Assembly: GCA_020543525.1 (NCBI GenBank)
Contig: JAHYIO010000037.1
Coordinates: forward strand, 930,001-994,000
Length of the DNA stretch: 64,000 nucleotides
Reading direction: 5' to 3'
Origin: Coriolopsis trogii
Taxonomy: Eukaryota; Basidiomycota; Agaricomycetes; Polyporales; Polyporaceae
The notes under the pieces were generated by a model. It saw only the letters and a list, made by a program, of their open reading frames with translations, was not told where the DNA came from and did no database searches. Shown here in pieces: positions 33,092-46,500 of this stretch. How positions within the stretch are numbered: position 1 is the first letter of the stretch; the number at the start of each line of letters is the position of its first letter. Position numbers and translations under genes: made by a program.

Positions 33092-35133
33092 TTAGGCAGC
33101 GACGGAAAGGTTCGCAACGCCCTCGGCGGCTTCGTCGACCGCGCCGCCCGCGTCAATGAGTTTCGTGATCTGGACATCAGAGCCAGTTCGTAAGTGTCTG
33201 GTCGATGCTCGAGCCAAATGGAGAGCTGACCTTGCCAATCGCGATCGTCTTGCCCTCATCTCGGAGGGTAAAACGACCCAGTTGTGGGTAGTCCACAAAG
33301 CGCTCGACACAGACTGGCTCCTGAGTCTCGATGAGCGCGACGATCTTCTGGCCCCTTTTAGCGAACTGTGGCGGCTTCTTCGACTTGCGGCCGGTTGCCT
33401 TGTCGAAGTAGTGTAGAAGTGCCTAGTGACGGATCATACGTTGAGCCCACATGTATGCGAAAACATGGAAGAGGAGGGAACATACGGCAAGGGTGACCTC
33501 TTCTGAGAGGGTATGGCAATGCATGACAGCTGAGTATCCCGCACAAATGATGTTCTTGTGGTCAAGAATTGCAAGCTGCGCCTCGAACTGGCGCACGGCG
33601 TGGACGGGGTTCGAAGGGCTTGTGAGCACGAATCCAGGGCTGATGTCTTCGTCGTCGACTCCGCGGAGACGGATGCGGACGTTGTCACCACATAGCGCCG
33701 ACGCGACCTCGTCTTCCATCTCGTTGTAGATTGCCATCACCTCGACCAGGTTCTTGTTTGGCATGAGGAGGAGTGAATCGCCCTTGCGCATGACGCCGGA
33801 CTCGAGCTTGCCGACGACGATCGTGCCCATATCCTTGTACTTCTCCGAGACGGGCATCATGAGCGGCGCGTTGAGCTTGCGCTCGACCATAGGCATCTTG
33901 TCGAGATGCTCCAGCAATGACGGCCCGCTAAGTTGAATGTCAGGAATGGGTATCATAGAGGTATATGCCGACATATACTCACTCCCACCACGAGCAGACG
34001 TCCTTGCTCACTCTATCCTTCAAGTTAGTACCGGTGTATGCGGACACGGGGATGAAGGTGACATCGGTCTTCAAGTTGAAGCCCGCCGCACGGATGAAGG
34101 GGGAGATCTTGTCTTTGATCTCGTCGAACCGGGACTTCTGCCACTCCACTGTCGGCTCGTCCATCTTGTTGATGACGACGACAACCTTTTGCACTCCGGC
34201 GGTCTTGACAAGCATGATATGCTCGCGCGTCTGACCGCCCTTTTCGAACCCGGTCTCGAACTCGCCCTTGCGGGCGGAGATGACGAGGATTGCGACATCG
34301 GCTTGGGCAGCACCGGAGATCATGGACGGGACGAACGTCTTGTGGCCCGGCGCGTCGAGGATGGTGTACCGCCGCGTAGCGGTCTCGAAGTAGGCACGGC
34401 CGACCTCGACGGTCTTGCCCTTTGCACGCTCCTGGGGAGTGGAGTCGAGGGCCCATGAAAGGTACCATGAGTCACGACCGGCCTCCTTTGCCTCGCGCTC
34501 GTACTTCTCCATAGTCCGCTTGTCGACCATGCCGGACAGGTAGAGCAGATTACCTCCCATCGTACTCTTACCCGCGTCGACATGTCCGATGAACACGATG
34601 TTGAGATGTTCCTTGACTTGGATGAAATCGAGTCGGCAAGGCTAGTAGAGCCAGAGGTACCCAAAGTACGTACCATTTCCGAATAGATCCTTCAAAGTTT
34701 CTTCGTCGGCTACATTGCGGACTTCTTGAGCGATTTGTGTAGTATCTGTCTTAGCGCGATCGAGGGTGAAGGCTTTGGAGGAAGGAGCAGCAGATGATTT
34801 GGTTGGTTCGGGAGCAGAAGGAGCATCTGCTTTAGATGCTGCCTTGGCAGGTGCAGGTGTAGGGGCGGCAGGAGCAGGGGAGGCAGCCGGCTTGGATCCG
34901 CCGATGTTAAGTGAGATGGTAGCGGGCTGTGAGGGGGCTGAAGCTGCGGGAGGAGGAGCAGGCTTGGAACCACCGATGTTCAGGGAGATGGTAGGAGCAG
35001 GAGCCGGAGCCTCTGTCTGAGGAGGACGTTCAATGGGAGGAGGAGGGGGCTGTGCGGGCTGCTGCTGCTGCCCTGGAACACGGAAGGCTTGTCCGGGAAC
35101 GAAGCTGAACGCGTTGGCGTTGAGTCTGCTCAT
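33092..35133 (-). CDS. SUP35: Translation termination factor eRF3 (Sup35)
   Basis: GTPase that acts with eRF1 to release the finished polypeptide. Five minus-strand exons (34674-35133, 33983-34616, 33486-33927, 33231-33422, 33092-33169) sum to 601 residues. The N-terminus carries a PAM2-like LNANAFSFVPG, a Gln/Pro stretch and two copies of TISLNIGGSKPA. The EF1A-like core shows G1 GHVDAGKST, the G3 DAPGH, G4 NKMD and SWWDGPSLLEHLD, then the beta-barrel domains. The acceptor after CATCCAAG was chosen because it restores GNVKEHLNIVFIGH. The C-terminal end GKITKLID has an Ala-rich extension. It lacks a yeast-type Gln/Asn-rich prion domain. Confidence 0.95.
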
Positions 35134-35737
35134 GGCTACGGGTCGTGAGGCGCAAGATAGCAGATATCGAGGAGATCAGAACACAAGGGGAATATGTTGC
35201 AGAAGAGGGGTAGGATACGTTGGAGAGCAGAGGCAGGCCAAGTCTCAAGACCTCTCCCAAGTTTTACTCAGACGCCTGCCTATTCCGGGCCGAACTCTGC
35301 GCGCGACTCAAGTCCCCGCTTCCTCCACAGTCGTGCAGCCGCGACTGTGTACTTACTTACGATGCTTGCCATCAAGCCCACAAGCTTACTGTATGCATCG
35401 CGTCTGAGCCCACTCACTGAAGGGTGAATTCGGAGTTCATGACCACAGTGCGTCGGTAGACGTCGTCTTACGCGAGCAATGGGAAGGAGGTCATACTCAG
35501 ACTATTGCTGGGCGTACATTCTGAATGAGTTACTACCATCCAAGATGATACGTGTCCCTGTGTCTGCAATTCACAACGATCTGGCTGCTGAGGCCACGCA
35601 CTGTCCTGATAGACGTCGACGGGATCCAGGGGAAAGGCGCCGGTATGCGATCATAGAGGCCCGTGCCGCCAAGGGTCTTCCCGAACGTATCACAGTCGAC
35701 CCATCCCACTCTTCTCGCTCCCTCCTGCCTTCGTCTC
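35134..35737. promoter_or_regulatory. Divergent intergenic region of SUP35 and SLA1
   Basis: About 600 bp between divergent starts, holding both promoters. Small frames here lack domains. Confidence 0.4.
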
Positions 35738-38700
35738 ATGGCTGCGGAACGAGCCACATATCTTACAGTTCTCAGGGCCTCCTACGACTATGACCCACAA
35801 CCGGACGCCGAAGACGAGATACCCATCAAGGAGAACCAGCTCCTCTTTCTCCTCGAGCGTACAGACGAAGAGTACGATCGCCCCTTCCCCCACCGTTTCT
35901 CCCTGCTCACATCACTCGTAGCTGGTGGAAGGTGAAGGTCAAGCTCGAATCTCAAGAGGAAGATGGCCCTTCTGGGCTCGTTCCTGCCGCGTACGTTGAG
36001 CTGGTACGTTACTGTAATGCACTGCCATGGGCTCCAGCCACATCATCCCGCCCTCTTCTTAGGCCGAGCCCATCCAAGTAGTCAAGGTCCTGTATGACTA
36101 CGAAGCCGCTCAAGAAACCGAGCTCACAGTCAAAGAAGACGAGATCCTGAATGTATACGACAAGGATGATGAGTGGCTTTTGGTGTCTAGCCCGACAGAG
36201 GAGGGGAGAGTAGGCTATGTCCCTGGTAATTATGTTGAAGAGGTACGTTCTGTGATTGCAGCGTACATTCACCCGCTTCACATCATCCTCAGATAAGCGG
36301 AGAGGGCGCAGCCCCTGCCGCTGCGCCTGCACCAACATCACTATCGTCGATCGTCGTACCCGACTCGGTAGGTTACAATTTCCGACATTAGAGGCAGAAG
36401 CGTTCTCATTATCACTTTGCAGCCACCAAAGCCAGCACGTCCCGTCAGCACATATGTCGACCCCGCCGACCGAGTTGCCGCAGCTTCGAACAAGGCACAG
36501 GCAGATTCGATCCAAACCTGGGCCGTGTCGGAGGTGGATGCGAAAGGCAAGAAGAAGAAGGGCACCCTTGGAATCGGCAATGGTGCTATGTTCTTCGCGA
36601 GTGAATCAGACAAGGTGCGTGCTCGAGTCCAATTAGTAGTCGAAGTGCATTCTCTTAGATATGTTGTGCGCGAAGACCCCTGTGCGGAAGTGGCAAACGT
36701 CCGATATCCAGTCTACCAAGCTCGAGAAGTCCAAGCACGTACACATCGACGTGGGAGGTCCGGACGCAGCTAACCTTCATTTCCATGCTGGTGGGAAGGA
36801 GACCGCGGAGGCGATTATGGCGAAGTTGGAGTCTTCCCGTGCTCTCGCGAATGGGGGCGATCCTGCTCCTAACGGGACTCCTCCCCCAGAGGAACCTCCT
36901 ATTGAGCGTCCTCGAAGCAGCGCGCAGAAGTCGGTGCACTTTGCTCCTGACGAACCAGAGGAGATCCCGGTGGAGGCCTACGATGAGGATGAAGAGGAAG
37001 AAGAAGAACAACATTATCCTCCTCCTGCACCCCCTGCGCCGCCCGCCCCAGTTATACGCCCGCCGGCGTCGCCGGATGGCCTAACGGCGGTAGCTTTATA
37101 CCCATTCACGGCCGATGGCGAAGACGAGCTATCCATTCAAGAAGGAGAGTCCCTAGTGGTATTGGAGAGGGACAGTGACGAGTGGTGGAAGTGCAGAAAC
37201 GCTGCGGGCGCGGAGGGTGTCGTTCCCGCAAGCTACGTCGAGGTACGTCCCGCTTTCACAGCTATATCAACATCCCATTAACACCTTCCACAGCTGGCCG
37301 GCGACGTCGATGCCGTTCCGTCAGCTGCGCCCTCTCGTGCGGCGGAGGAGGCCGCAGCCGCAGCTGCTGCACAGAAGGCTGCGAGGGAGGCAGCTCAGCG
37401 GGAAGAAGAGGAGCGTAGGGAGGCTGAGGAGCGCCAGCGGGCTGAGAAGGAGCGCAAGAAGCAAGAGGCGGAACAGCGCGCGAAGGCCGCCGCTGCCGCT
37501 GCCGAGGCGGACAGGAAGCGTCGTGAGCGCGAGCGCGAGAAACAGAAGGAGAAGGAGCGTGCGGCCGCGGAGGACGAGCCCCGACGGAAGGCGCAGGCTG
37601 AGCGTGCCGCTGAAGAGAGAAAGAGTGTCGAGAAGTCCCGGTCGTCGAGCGACGCCAAACGTAAGACCCTATCGCGACCGTTGGGGATGGTGCTGACCGA
37701 TGAATCTAGGTTCCGCAGGTACGCCGCCGAAGGAAAGCCTGCGCGAGTGGCATGACCGGACTGGGCAGTTCCGTGTCGACGCCGCGTTCCTCGGGTTCGT
37801 CAACGGCAAGCTTAGATTGCACAAGGTCAATGGCGTCGTCATCGAGGTTCCCGCGGAGAAGATGTCGGAAGAGGACCTCCGCTACGTGCAGAAGATTACG
37901 AAACAGAGGGCTGTTGCATCGTCTTCTCGCCGCAAGTCTGACGACGACGACGAACCGCTCGAGTTGCGCAGGCAGTCACTTGTGGTCCCTGCAGCTTCCA
38001 AGTCGACCGCTTCTCCAAAGCCGCCTCCGCAAGCCAAGAAAGGCCCGACTATCGATTGGTTCGAGTTCTTCCTCAACGCCGGTTGCGACATTGACGACTG
38101 CACACGCTATGCTACAGCGTTCGAGCGCGACAAGATCGACGAGGCCATCCTGCCTGATATCACCGAAAGCACGATGCGTTCCCTCGGGCTGCGTGAGGGC
38201 GACATCATCCGAGTCAAGAAGGCGATCGAGACGCACAAACCGAAGGGCAAGAGTGACGCTAGAGAGGAGCAGCTGAAGAAGGACGAAGAGCTTGCTCGGC
38301 AGCTTCAGGCAGAGGAGAATGCGACCAACCTGAAGCCCAGAAGCCCAGCTCCGAACCTATTTGCTGGCTCGAACGGCGAGTTGAAGAACATGCGTCGTGG
38401 TCGTCCTCAGCCCAGCAAGAGCCTGCCACCAGCTAGTGTCGACCTGAACTCTATCTCAACGGCATCGAGCCAGATCCAGCGCGGTAGCTCGCCTATGGTG
38501 TCGAGTCCAGACGGCATACAACAGTCCAACTCTAGTCCTGCTCAGCTGCCGGCCAAGTCTACGCCGGCAGCGCCCGTTGCCAGTGGGTTTGACGATGATG
38601 CCTGGACGAACAGGCCTAGCTCGACCAAGCCAGTGGCTCCTGCGCGCGCTCCATCTGCGCCTCCCGCTCCCCCTGCCCCTCCTGCGCCGCCAGCCCCGGC

Positions 38701-39934
38701 TACAGCTGCCGCCCCATCGGTCACAGTCAGCCCACCACTTGCACGCGCCGCGTCAGTTGCATCAAGTGCCCCAACCCAACAACAAGAAGCGGCCCCCAAT
38801 GCTGCGAAGTCGCCCGACGACGACATCTTTAACCAGTTGGCTCGTATAGCCAGCATGCGCGTTAGCAGCCCAGCAGCCCCGCAACCCGTGGCGGCTACCA
38901 GTGCGGCAACTCAGCGTGCGCCCTCGGTGTCGCTTTCTCCGCCCATATCTACTCCAGTCGGCTTCCAGTCGGGCATGGGCTTGGGTTCGTCGCCGGTCCC
39001 GATGGGCCAGGCGTTGCAGGCGCAACAGACGGGGATGCTTCCTGCGGCAAACGGGCCTCGCGGGCCGTTCGCTCCGGTCCCTGCGAACCAGGCGTTGTTG
39101 CAGCCGTTGGTGCCGACGACGACTGGGTTTTCGGGCTTCGTGCCTACACGTCCTGGGTCGTCTGCTTCGCCGTTCGCGAATCCGCCACCTCAGCAGCCGT
39201 CGTTGCTCCCTCAACAGACGTCCATGCTGCCACAGCAGCCGACGATGCTGCCGCCGCAACAGACTGGCTTCCCAGGCGCGGTACCATCGATGCTCCCTCA
39301 GCAGACGGGTTTCCAGCCGCAGGGTATGATGTCGCAGCCGACGGGGATGATGAATGGGAACTTTGGCGGCATGGGTGGAGGGATGCAGTCGTTGCCTTCG
39401 TTCCAGCCGTCTTCGGGCTTCAACCCGATGCAGCCGAGTAAGTGGGATGGTCTGTTCGCGCATGCGTATTCTGACGTGTTGTTTCTCGGCATTGCAGATC
39501 CGACTGGATTCAACCCCATGCAGAGCAGTGAGCCCACTGTTCGTTATACTTTCTTGTTATGTGGTCGCTCATGTTATCTACACAGATCCGACTGGGTTCA
39601 ACCCTGGCTTCGGGCAATCGCCCTTCGGCAACGGCTTTAGCGCGCCCTCTCCGCCGCCTGCACCATCACAGCCTTCTGTGAACACGAACCCGGCGAACAT
39701 CTTTGCGCAGATGAAGAGCGGCACGTTTGCTCAAGACGAGCCCGCGCCTCAGATGGCCGACAAGTACGACGCTCTCCGTCCTAATCGTAAGACCGTCTAC
39801 CAACGTTTGGTATCGTATGTGGGGTACTGATGAACGATTCTGCAGCGACGCCTCTTGCCGTCCAGCCGACCGGGTGGGGAGGGTTTGGCGGCGGTATGAA
39901 CGGATACCAGGGAGGCTACGGATACCAGCATTGA
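35738..39934 (+). CDS. SLA1: Actin cytoskeleton/endocytosis adaptor SLA1
   Basis: Links cargo, clathrin and Arp2/3 activators at cortical actin patches. The product has about 1,200 residues and roughly ten introns. SH3-1 starts at VLRASYDYDPQ; SH3-2 is VVKVLYDYEAAQETELTVKE; SH3-3 is TAVALYPFTADGEDELSIQE. A Glu/Ala/Arg-rich helical stretch follows. SLA1 homology domain 1, which binds NPFxD sorting signals, is REWHDRTGQFRVDAAFLGF. SHD2, a SAM-like domain, is IDWFEFFLNAGCDIDDC. The C-terminus is a disordered Pro/Gln-rich region with many x-x-Q-x-T-G motifs, the kind phosphorylated by Ark1/Prk1 kinases in yeast. Two adjoining short exons near 39.5 kb repeat one of these motifs. Confidence 0.93.
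39498..39527 (+). repeat. 30-nt micro-exon encoding a TG repeat of SLA1
   Basis: A 30-nt exon (10 codons) between introns. It shares its first bases, ATCCGACTGG, with the exon starting at 39586, and both have the same intron phase. The spliced product reads NPTGFNPMQS then NPTGFNPGFG. Confidence 0.75.
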
Positions 39935-40587
39935 GGCTAAGGCATAAGGATTTCAGATATGGATTTGACCCGCTTGCCGCTAGCATTATCTCTACTACTC
40001 TACGATGACGATTTACACTACGTGCTTGGTACTAGACGTGGGAGCACTGTACGGCACGTCAGCATGCCCCTCAGGGTCATACGGTACGTCGTGTACGTTG
40101 CATCTCTTGTGATCGCTGAGCCTACTGCCAGATTGGAGAAAACGCTTGAGAATAAATAAGGAAGGAAGGTGCGATCCAAGGCACGCGTACGCGTGTTCGA
40201 GGATTCGCAACCTCTTTGACCTCGTTTTCCATCGATTCTGTAAGTCCATCTGCTGTCTACTCGCAGATGACCCCAAAGAGAAGCTACCGCAGTCACATGA
40301 AGTGTAGCAGGCGATAGATTGTCCGCATTGCACAGACAGAGATGGCAGGTTGTAGGTCTCGACGCCCGCGCTCGGAGTCGCACAATGGGCGCTACCGCAG
40401 CACCACCTTTTAATTTCCAGTCATCTCCGAGGCGGCGTTGTAACAGGTGATAACCTAGGCCTAGTGTACTTTCCATCTCGCTTGGCTGATCAGTGCTCTT
40501 GTGTGGTGCGATACATATAAGATAGACACTGCTGACTCTCTCAGCTTCCTTCTCGCCCTCTCGTACCACCACGTCTTTCTCGCAACA
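39935..40587. other. Intergenic region upstream of the giant GTPase gene
   Basis: No gene seen. TATAAG at 40516-40521, 72 bp before the ATG at 40588, is a likely TATA element. Confidence 0.45.
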
Positions 40588-43500
40588 TGTCAAGTATTAC
40601 CAGTTTCCATCCTCCCGATACCTTCGATCATCCTCTTAACGACGGTTAGTGTTAGTTCGATATACGGAATACAGGATGCTCAGCCTTGATACAGCTCCTC
40701 TTGGAACGTTCCCACAAACCCCACATGGCCCCAATCCCAGCCCGCCGGCGACCGATCCTCGAAACGAAGGAACTCCGGTACGAGACATATGCTAACATCA
40801 TTATCAACTGTCATGATTTCAACCGTTCGGGAAGGTCGGGGCAGACAACCATCAATTCAACAACACTGCGCCTGTCTCTTTCTTTGTCCCCAATCCTGCG
40901 CCACTCGAGGGTCCGCAAACCGCCGCCGACACTGCAAACTCGACTGGTGTGGCGTCTGACTATGGTCTCTCCCTACCAGCAGCGCGCTCGGACCTCGACG
41001 TCGCAGGGTCAATACCGCGTCTGTACAGAGTCTTGGATCTTATCCATGAAAGGGGCAGTGGCGGCTTAGGTACGGTTTCCTTTGGTTCTCCCTACTAGGT
41101 CGCAAACGCATTGATAACGACACAGTTGACAAGATCATCATCGAGCAAGATTCCCTCGGTCGCCTTATTAACGATCTCCGCCCTCATGCTTATACGTCCA
41201 TCACGAAGGTGGACTTTTCCGCGCTCGACCAGGTTGATGTCAAGCCGATTGGGCTTTATGGGAGCAAGCCTGCCATCGTCGACTGGCTCCGCAAGAAAGG
41301 CTTCGTTGACGCAGAGACGTGAGTTGGCCTCCGCTCTGAAGGTTTGAAATCGAATTGGACTGACGAAATGGTGCCCGATTCGTAAGGGCGTCTGCCATGC
41401 TTCGCCCGACTGACATGGCAGGTGGTCATACGCGACCCGTACTGCGCTCAGGCATGTACGTTCTGAGGATCGAGGACGAAGACACCATCTACGTCATCTA
41501 CTGGCCAGAGGATGCCACGTGGGACGATGGCTGCAGTTCGGCCGTTAGGAGGAATCGTATCACTTTCATGAGGTAGGTGTTTTCGAAGTCCCTGTACTCA
41601 TGTGGGACTGACACAAAAGATATGAAGGTACCTGACGAAGATCACTGATCAAGTAGTTTGCCTACTCTCGGACGAACACGCTAATGCCATTGTGTGGCGT
41701 AAGGACGAGTCTGACAGCGACGACGAGAGCCTCGAGGATGAGGAAACAGACCGACTTTTCGCTTTCGAGGTATCGAAGACAAATGAGCAAGAGGAAGGTG
41801 TTACCGCGAGGGACGGGTTTGAGGTACAATTGACACATCCTCGCACAATTCCTGCCTACATAACCGTCTTATAGCTCCGCCTTCCTCAACTCACCGTGGC
41901 CCCGCACGCTGAGCATGCCGGCATCGACCCCGACGTCTTACGTTCCCGCCTTGTGAGAGGAGAGACACAACAAGGGCTACTTGTCCCCGTCTATGCCCCT
42001 GCTCAACGAAGAAGCCGACAGCCGGTCGATACTCTTTCCGACTGGAACCTCAGAGAGAAATTGTCAGTAGCAAGGTTGCCGCGGCTGTTCCAGAAACTTC
42101 GTTGACTTTATTCACAGGAAACGCAAGTCTATCGTCCTTGGAGAATCTCTTTCGGCGGAGGGTTTGGACGTCTTGTTGCAGTGTGGTTTGAGGCACAGTA
42201 ACCAGAACGCCGTAGCCCAGTACCAGAAGGCTGTTGCGAAAGTCAAGGAAGATTCAAGGGTGTGCACCACGAAGCAGCTCGATCGGATGCTCGCCGTGGT
42301 GGATGGAGACATCCCATCCCTCAACTCCTTTCTTCGAAAATACCTGACAGAACAGGTTTTGTTGAAGTTTCCGTGCGTATCGTGTTCCGACTTCCATCGC
42401 AGTCATTTTAACAAGCATCCAGGCAACTCGGTCGGGAAGAACTCCAGAGATCAAACATTACACCTGCAGTTGATCCAAAAGATGTCCCTCTTCCACTCGA
42501 CGACGGTTTGTGAGTTCTTTCGTGATTGTGCGCAGCGTGTTTACTTGGCACCTTCGCAGACCACGTCACCAAACTATGTCAACTATACCCTGACGTCATT
42601 CGCGCTCTGAAGAAAGCGCCTCAGGCTCAGAAGCTCAACTTGGTGAACTCCGACAAATACAAGGACATCAAGAGACAAATCCTTACTCTCGACTTCCACC
42701 TCAACACTCAAGAGAGTTTAAGCGAGGAGCAGCGTCAGGACTTGGTGGAGACCGTTCTCCAACACGGACACACGAAGTCCTCCCCAGTGCGCCAAGGTGG
42801 ATGGTTGCGCGAAATTTCGCGCAAACTCACAGAATTCTTGACGGGTTCGGACATAACTTCGGGTGGCAGCTCCTCTTCACCACAGACTGTCGATGTCCCG
42901 CAGAACGTCCTTGAAGTTGATGACAGTGCTTTTCTCTCGCAGCTTCATGACATTGCTGATCGACATCCTCTTTTGACGGAGCCCGCGACCCTGGCCATAA
43001 ACCTCGCCCAGACTCACTTCCGCGAGAATATCAAGAAAGAGGCAAAAGACCTCTCGCAAACGATCCGGCGAATTCAGCGTGATTTCTGTAGAGAACAGAT
43101 TCACCGCAACGCAGATATTGAGGTGAAGAAACAACTGGAGCAGTTGCGTGTCGAGATCTTGGCCATGTTGAACGCAAGCATGCGTCCCGCGAACACTGCT
43201 GCAAGGTAAGTAAGCCATATGTATCCACTATGTGTGCTAAAACACCACAACAGGGAGCTTGTTACGATCCATCGGGTTGAGATTGCGACCACACAGTCTG
43301 CTTGTGAGCCTGCGCCACTCCGTATACTTCCGTGCAGTCCATCTCAATGATGCACAGATTACTCATCGAAGCCGTCTTACGAGGTGTTCAGTACGGAGGA
43401 AACGTACACTGATCCCGAGATACGATACACTCTGTATCCCGTAGAACTCACCTCCGGAGACGTCCAACGTATGAAGGAAGATCCATCACACGTTCCCAAG

Positions 43501-46500
43501 CCACAAATCCTGCAAAACTCATCATCCAGCTTCAGTCTGCCAATAGGGACAACCATCGTGTACGTGTATCGTATCAGCCGACGATGTGATACTAACGGTA
43601 TGGAGATAAGCTACGTGCATCTGCTCCCCAAGAATCGGTGCATGCTGATTACTCGGGATCGCTCTGGAGAAGGCAAGGTCTACGTGTCTGCCCTCACGCA
43701 CCTGCAAGGTGCTATATCCCGACGTGCCTCGTTCAAGGACTTGAAACGAGACAAGGTGGGGGAGCATCTCCTACTCGCCTACGACGAGAGCAAGCGCATC
43801 CTTGCAGTTCTTGGGATGTCCATGGTACGCATCTATGATTCACCTGTGCATTGTGTGTTCACTGGAATCTAGCGAGATACCCGATCCCTCGAACTCCACA
43901 CGTTCGTCATGGACGGAGGATATACTGCTCTGCAAGGCATGGGAATACCAGCGAAGCTCACGGGGTGGTATGATCCCTCAGTCACCATCACACACATGGA
44001 GTTCAAGACCGGAAGCGAAGAGTTGCTCTTCGTAGACGACTCAGGACGGGCGCGCATTTTCTCCCTTGTTACCCAGCTCTTCCGGTGCGTATCAGTGTAC
44101 AAACCTCGGCCGTCGTTCAATGTCTGAATAGAAATATTAGTCCCGCCGTTTTGCAGCTGAAAAGTAGTGCTCTTGCAGTCCATGCAACTCCGGACGGGTC
44201 ATGCTTTTTTGCTATAGACCAACCGGCAGAGGACTCCGACACTACTGTTCTGCGTGCCTTTCACTGGTCGAGCTTCGGTTCCTCGTCCGACGGCATTGAG
44301 ATTGGTATTCCCACCGCAATGTTCAAGGAACACATCGTCACGTCCTTTCTCACCTCCAGTAACGTCTACCTACTCGGCCTGCACACGCATGGCAACGTCC
44401 TTTGCTCCGTCGCATTCAAGATCACTCGCAAGGTCACAGAGTTCACGTTCAAAGAGAAGGGTGGCACCGCCATGACGCGTCAACAAGACACAACCGCTCA
44501 CAACAGTATCATCGATTGTCTCGCAGACGTGTGGACTCGTTTCCCTGTCGTTCCTGCAGTGCGTCGTGAGACCATCCTCTCTGCATGCCACGAGCGTCGT
44601 GCTTTGCTTTTCGTCTCGAACATCAATCACTCTCCCTTCGAAAACCATTTCGTCGCACTTGTCAATGAGTTCGAGCGTCTCACGCGCAAACCCGTTGGTG
44701 ACGAACTCTCCAGTATCCGTATCTTCTCGCTCAATCATCAAGACTTCCTACGAGGGCAGCCCTTCACACCATCAACCTTCCGTGCGGGTGAATGGCTTGT
44801 CGAACTCCTTTGTCTCATTCCTATCCACATTGCTGTGACTCGAGATAATCGTTTCATCCCGCTCAAGGACGGCATCTGGTCTGCAGCACACGAGAAATCT
44901 CTTCTTGGTGCTGACGTCGCAGGGATCGTCGAGAGCATCACAGTCGGCTGGTACGAGTCTATCTTCCAGTCCTACATGGCCATGAAGGTTTGTCTCTTCC
45001 AGTCAACGTAGCATATTAGCTCACTCTCCCTTTCAACAGCCCGTCAAGGTCGTGTCTTCGATGGGTACATAAGTCTACATGACATGTGTCGACTACTGTT
45101 AACCTTACGCGCAGGAGAGCAATCAGTCGGCAAGAGTTTTGCACTCAATCATCTCGTCGACACATCTTTCGCTGGTTCTGCCATGAGAACGACGGAAGGA
45201 GTGTGGATGTCTGTAACCCCGACAACGGATGCCCTGATTGTTGCATTGGACTTTGAAGGTATAACCAAGCCCGCCATTCCGGTATTGGCATCAAATACTC
45301 ATATCTTCTAGGTGTACATAGCATTGAGCGTTCAGCTCAAGAAGACACGCTTCTTGTTCTGTTCAACACGGCCATCTCTAACTTGGTATGCTCCAATGCT
45401 TCATTACAATTGCACGACTTTCATTCTCAGAACAACACTATGTGATAGGTTCTCTTCCGTAACAATTTTGCGCTCTCTCGTGACATCACAGGCTTGTTTC
45501 AATCATTCCAGTCCTCCGCTTCGGTCCTCGATCCGGAGGCGAACCCGATGCTCTTCCAGTCCACCTTGGTCATCATCATCAAGGTGAAGGCATCCAGGGA
45601 TGTATGTCCGTCAATTTGTACCTACTGAGTTCGCCATGCCATTCCTAGGATGTCATCGACTCTGATAAGACAGAGATCAAGAGAGAGTAAGCTTTAGAGA
45701 CTATCATGAATAGTGATGGAAAGCTCAGTGTTGTTACAGATTCCAGCACAAGTTCCAGGAAATTGTGCAGGCGGAGCAAGCGATGAACTTCATCTCACGC
45801 TTACATCACAACCGTCTCGACATCATACCATGGCCTGTCATTGAGTCGAAGGAATTTTACAAGCTCTTCCGGACCGTCAAGAAGCGACTTGATCAGCAAC
45901 CATTGACACATGCAGGTGGCGTCGTGTTCTTGCAGACTATGAAGACCTTGATGGCGAAGCTCAAGGTCAGTATATCCGAGTTTTCTCCTCTTACTAGCTG
46001 TATAACATCTACCCCATACGCAGGTCAATGATTGGGGTGCTATGTCGCGTGAGTAGTCCTTTGCAATACGAACCCGATATATCGTTGATGTCTCTCGACT
46101 ACTCAAGAAAACCTGGCGGTTCTCCGCGTACACTTGCTTCTGTCTCTACTACCAAAGGCTGTAGTGTTTGGTGCTGCTGAGGTTCACCCTGACTTTGAAC
46201 CGCTCAAGGTGAGTGGGTCACGCAGTGGCTATATTGATGGTGAACTCACAATAGAGTTGCAGGATTTCGACTCTGCGACTGTTATAGAGGTGGACGATAG
46301 TACGATCCGACTTTTCATCGCAGAAGAAGGTCCTGCTGGTCAGGCTGCCAGTCAGGAAGACGCCATCCGCGAGATGTGTCTCGCGTGGCCCGACAACAGC
46401 CAGCGACTCTCTCAGCAAGAAGCAGACTGGAAGAAGCACCTTCAGGACCATCTTGACCACATAGTCGATACCCGTGTCGAGCATGTCCGAGTGTGGCTCA

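Noticed and set aside
38762..39463. Arg-rich 233-codon frame antisense to SLA1
   Set aside because: It is a shadow of the Gln/Pro-rich SLA1 tail. The sense strand matches a known family throughout.
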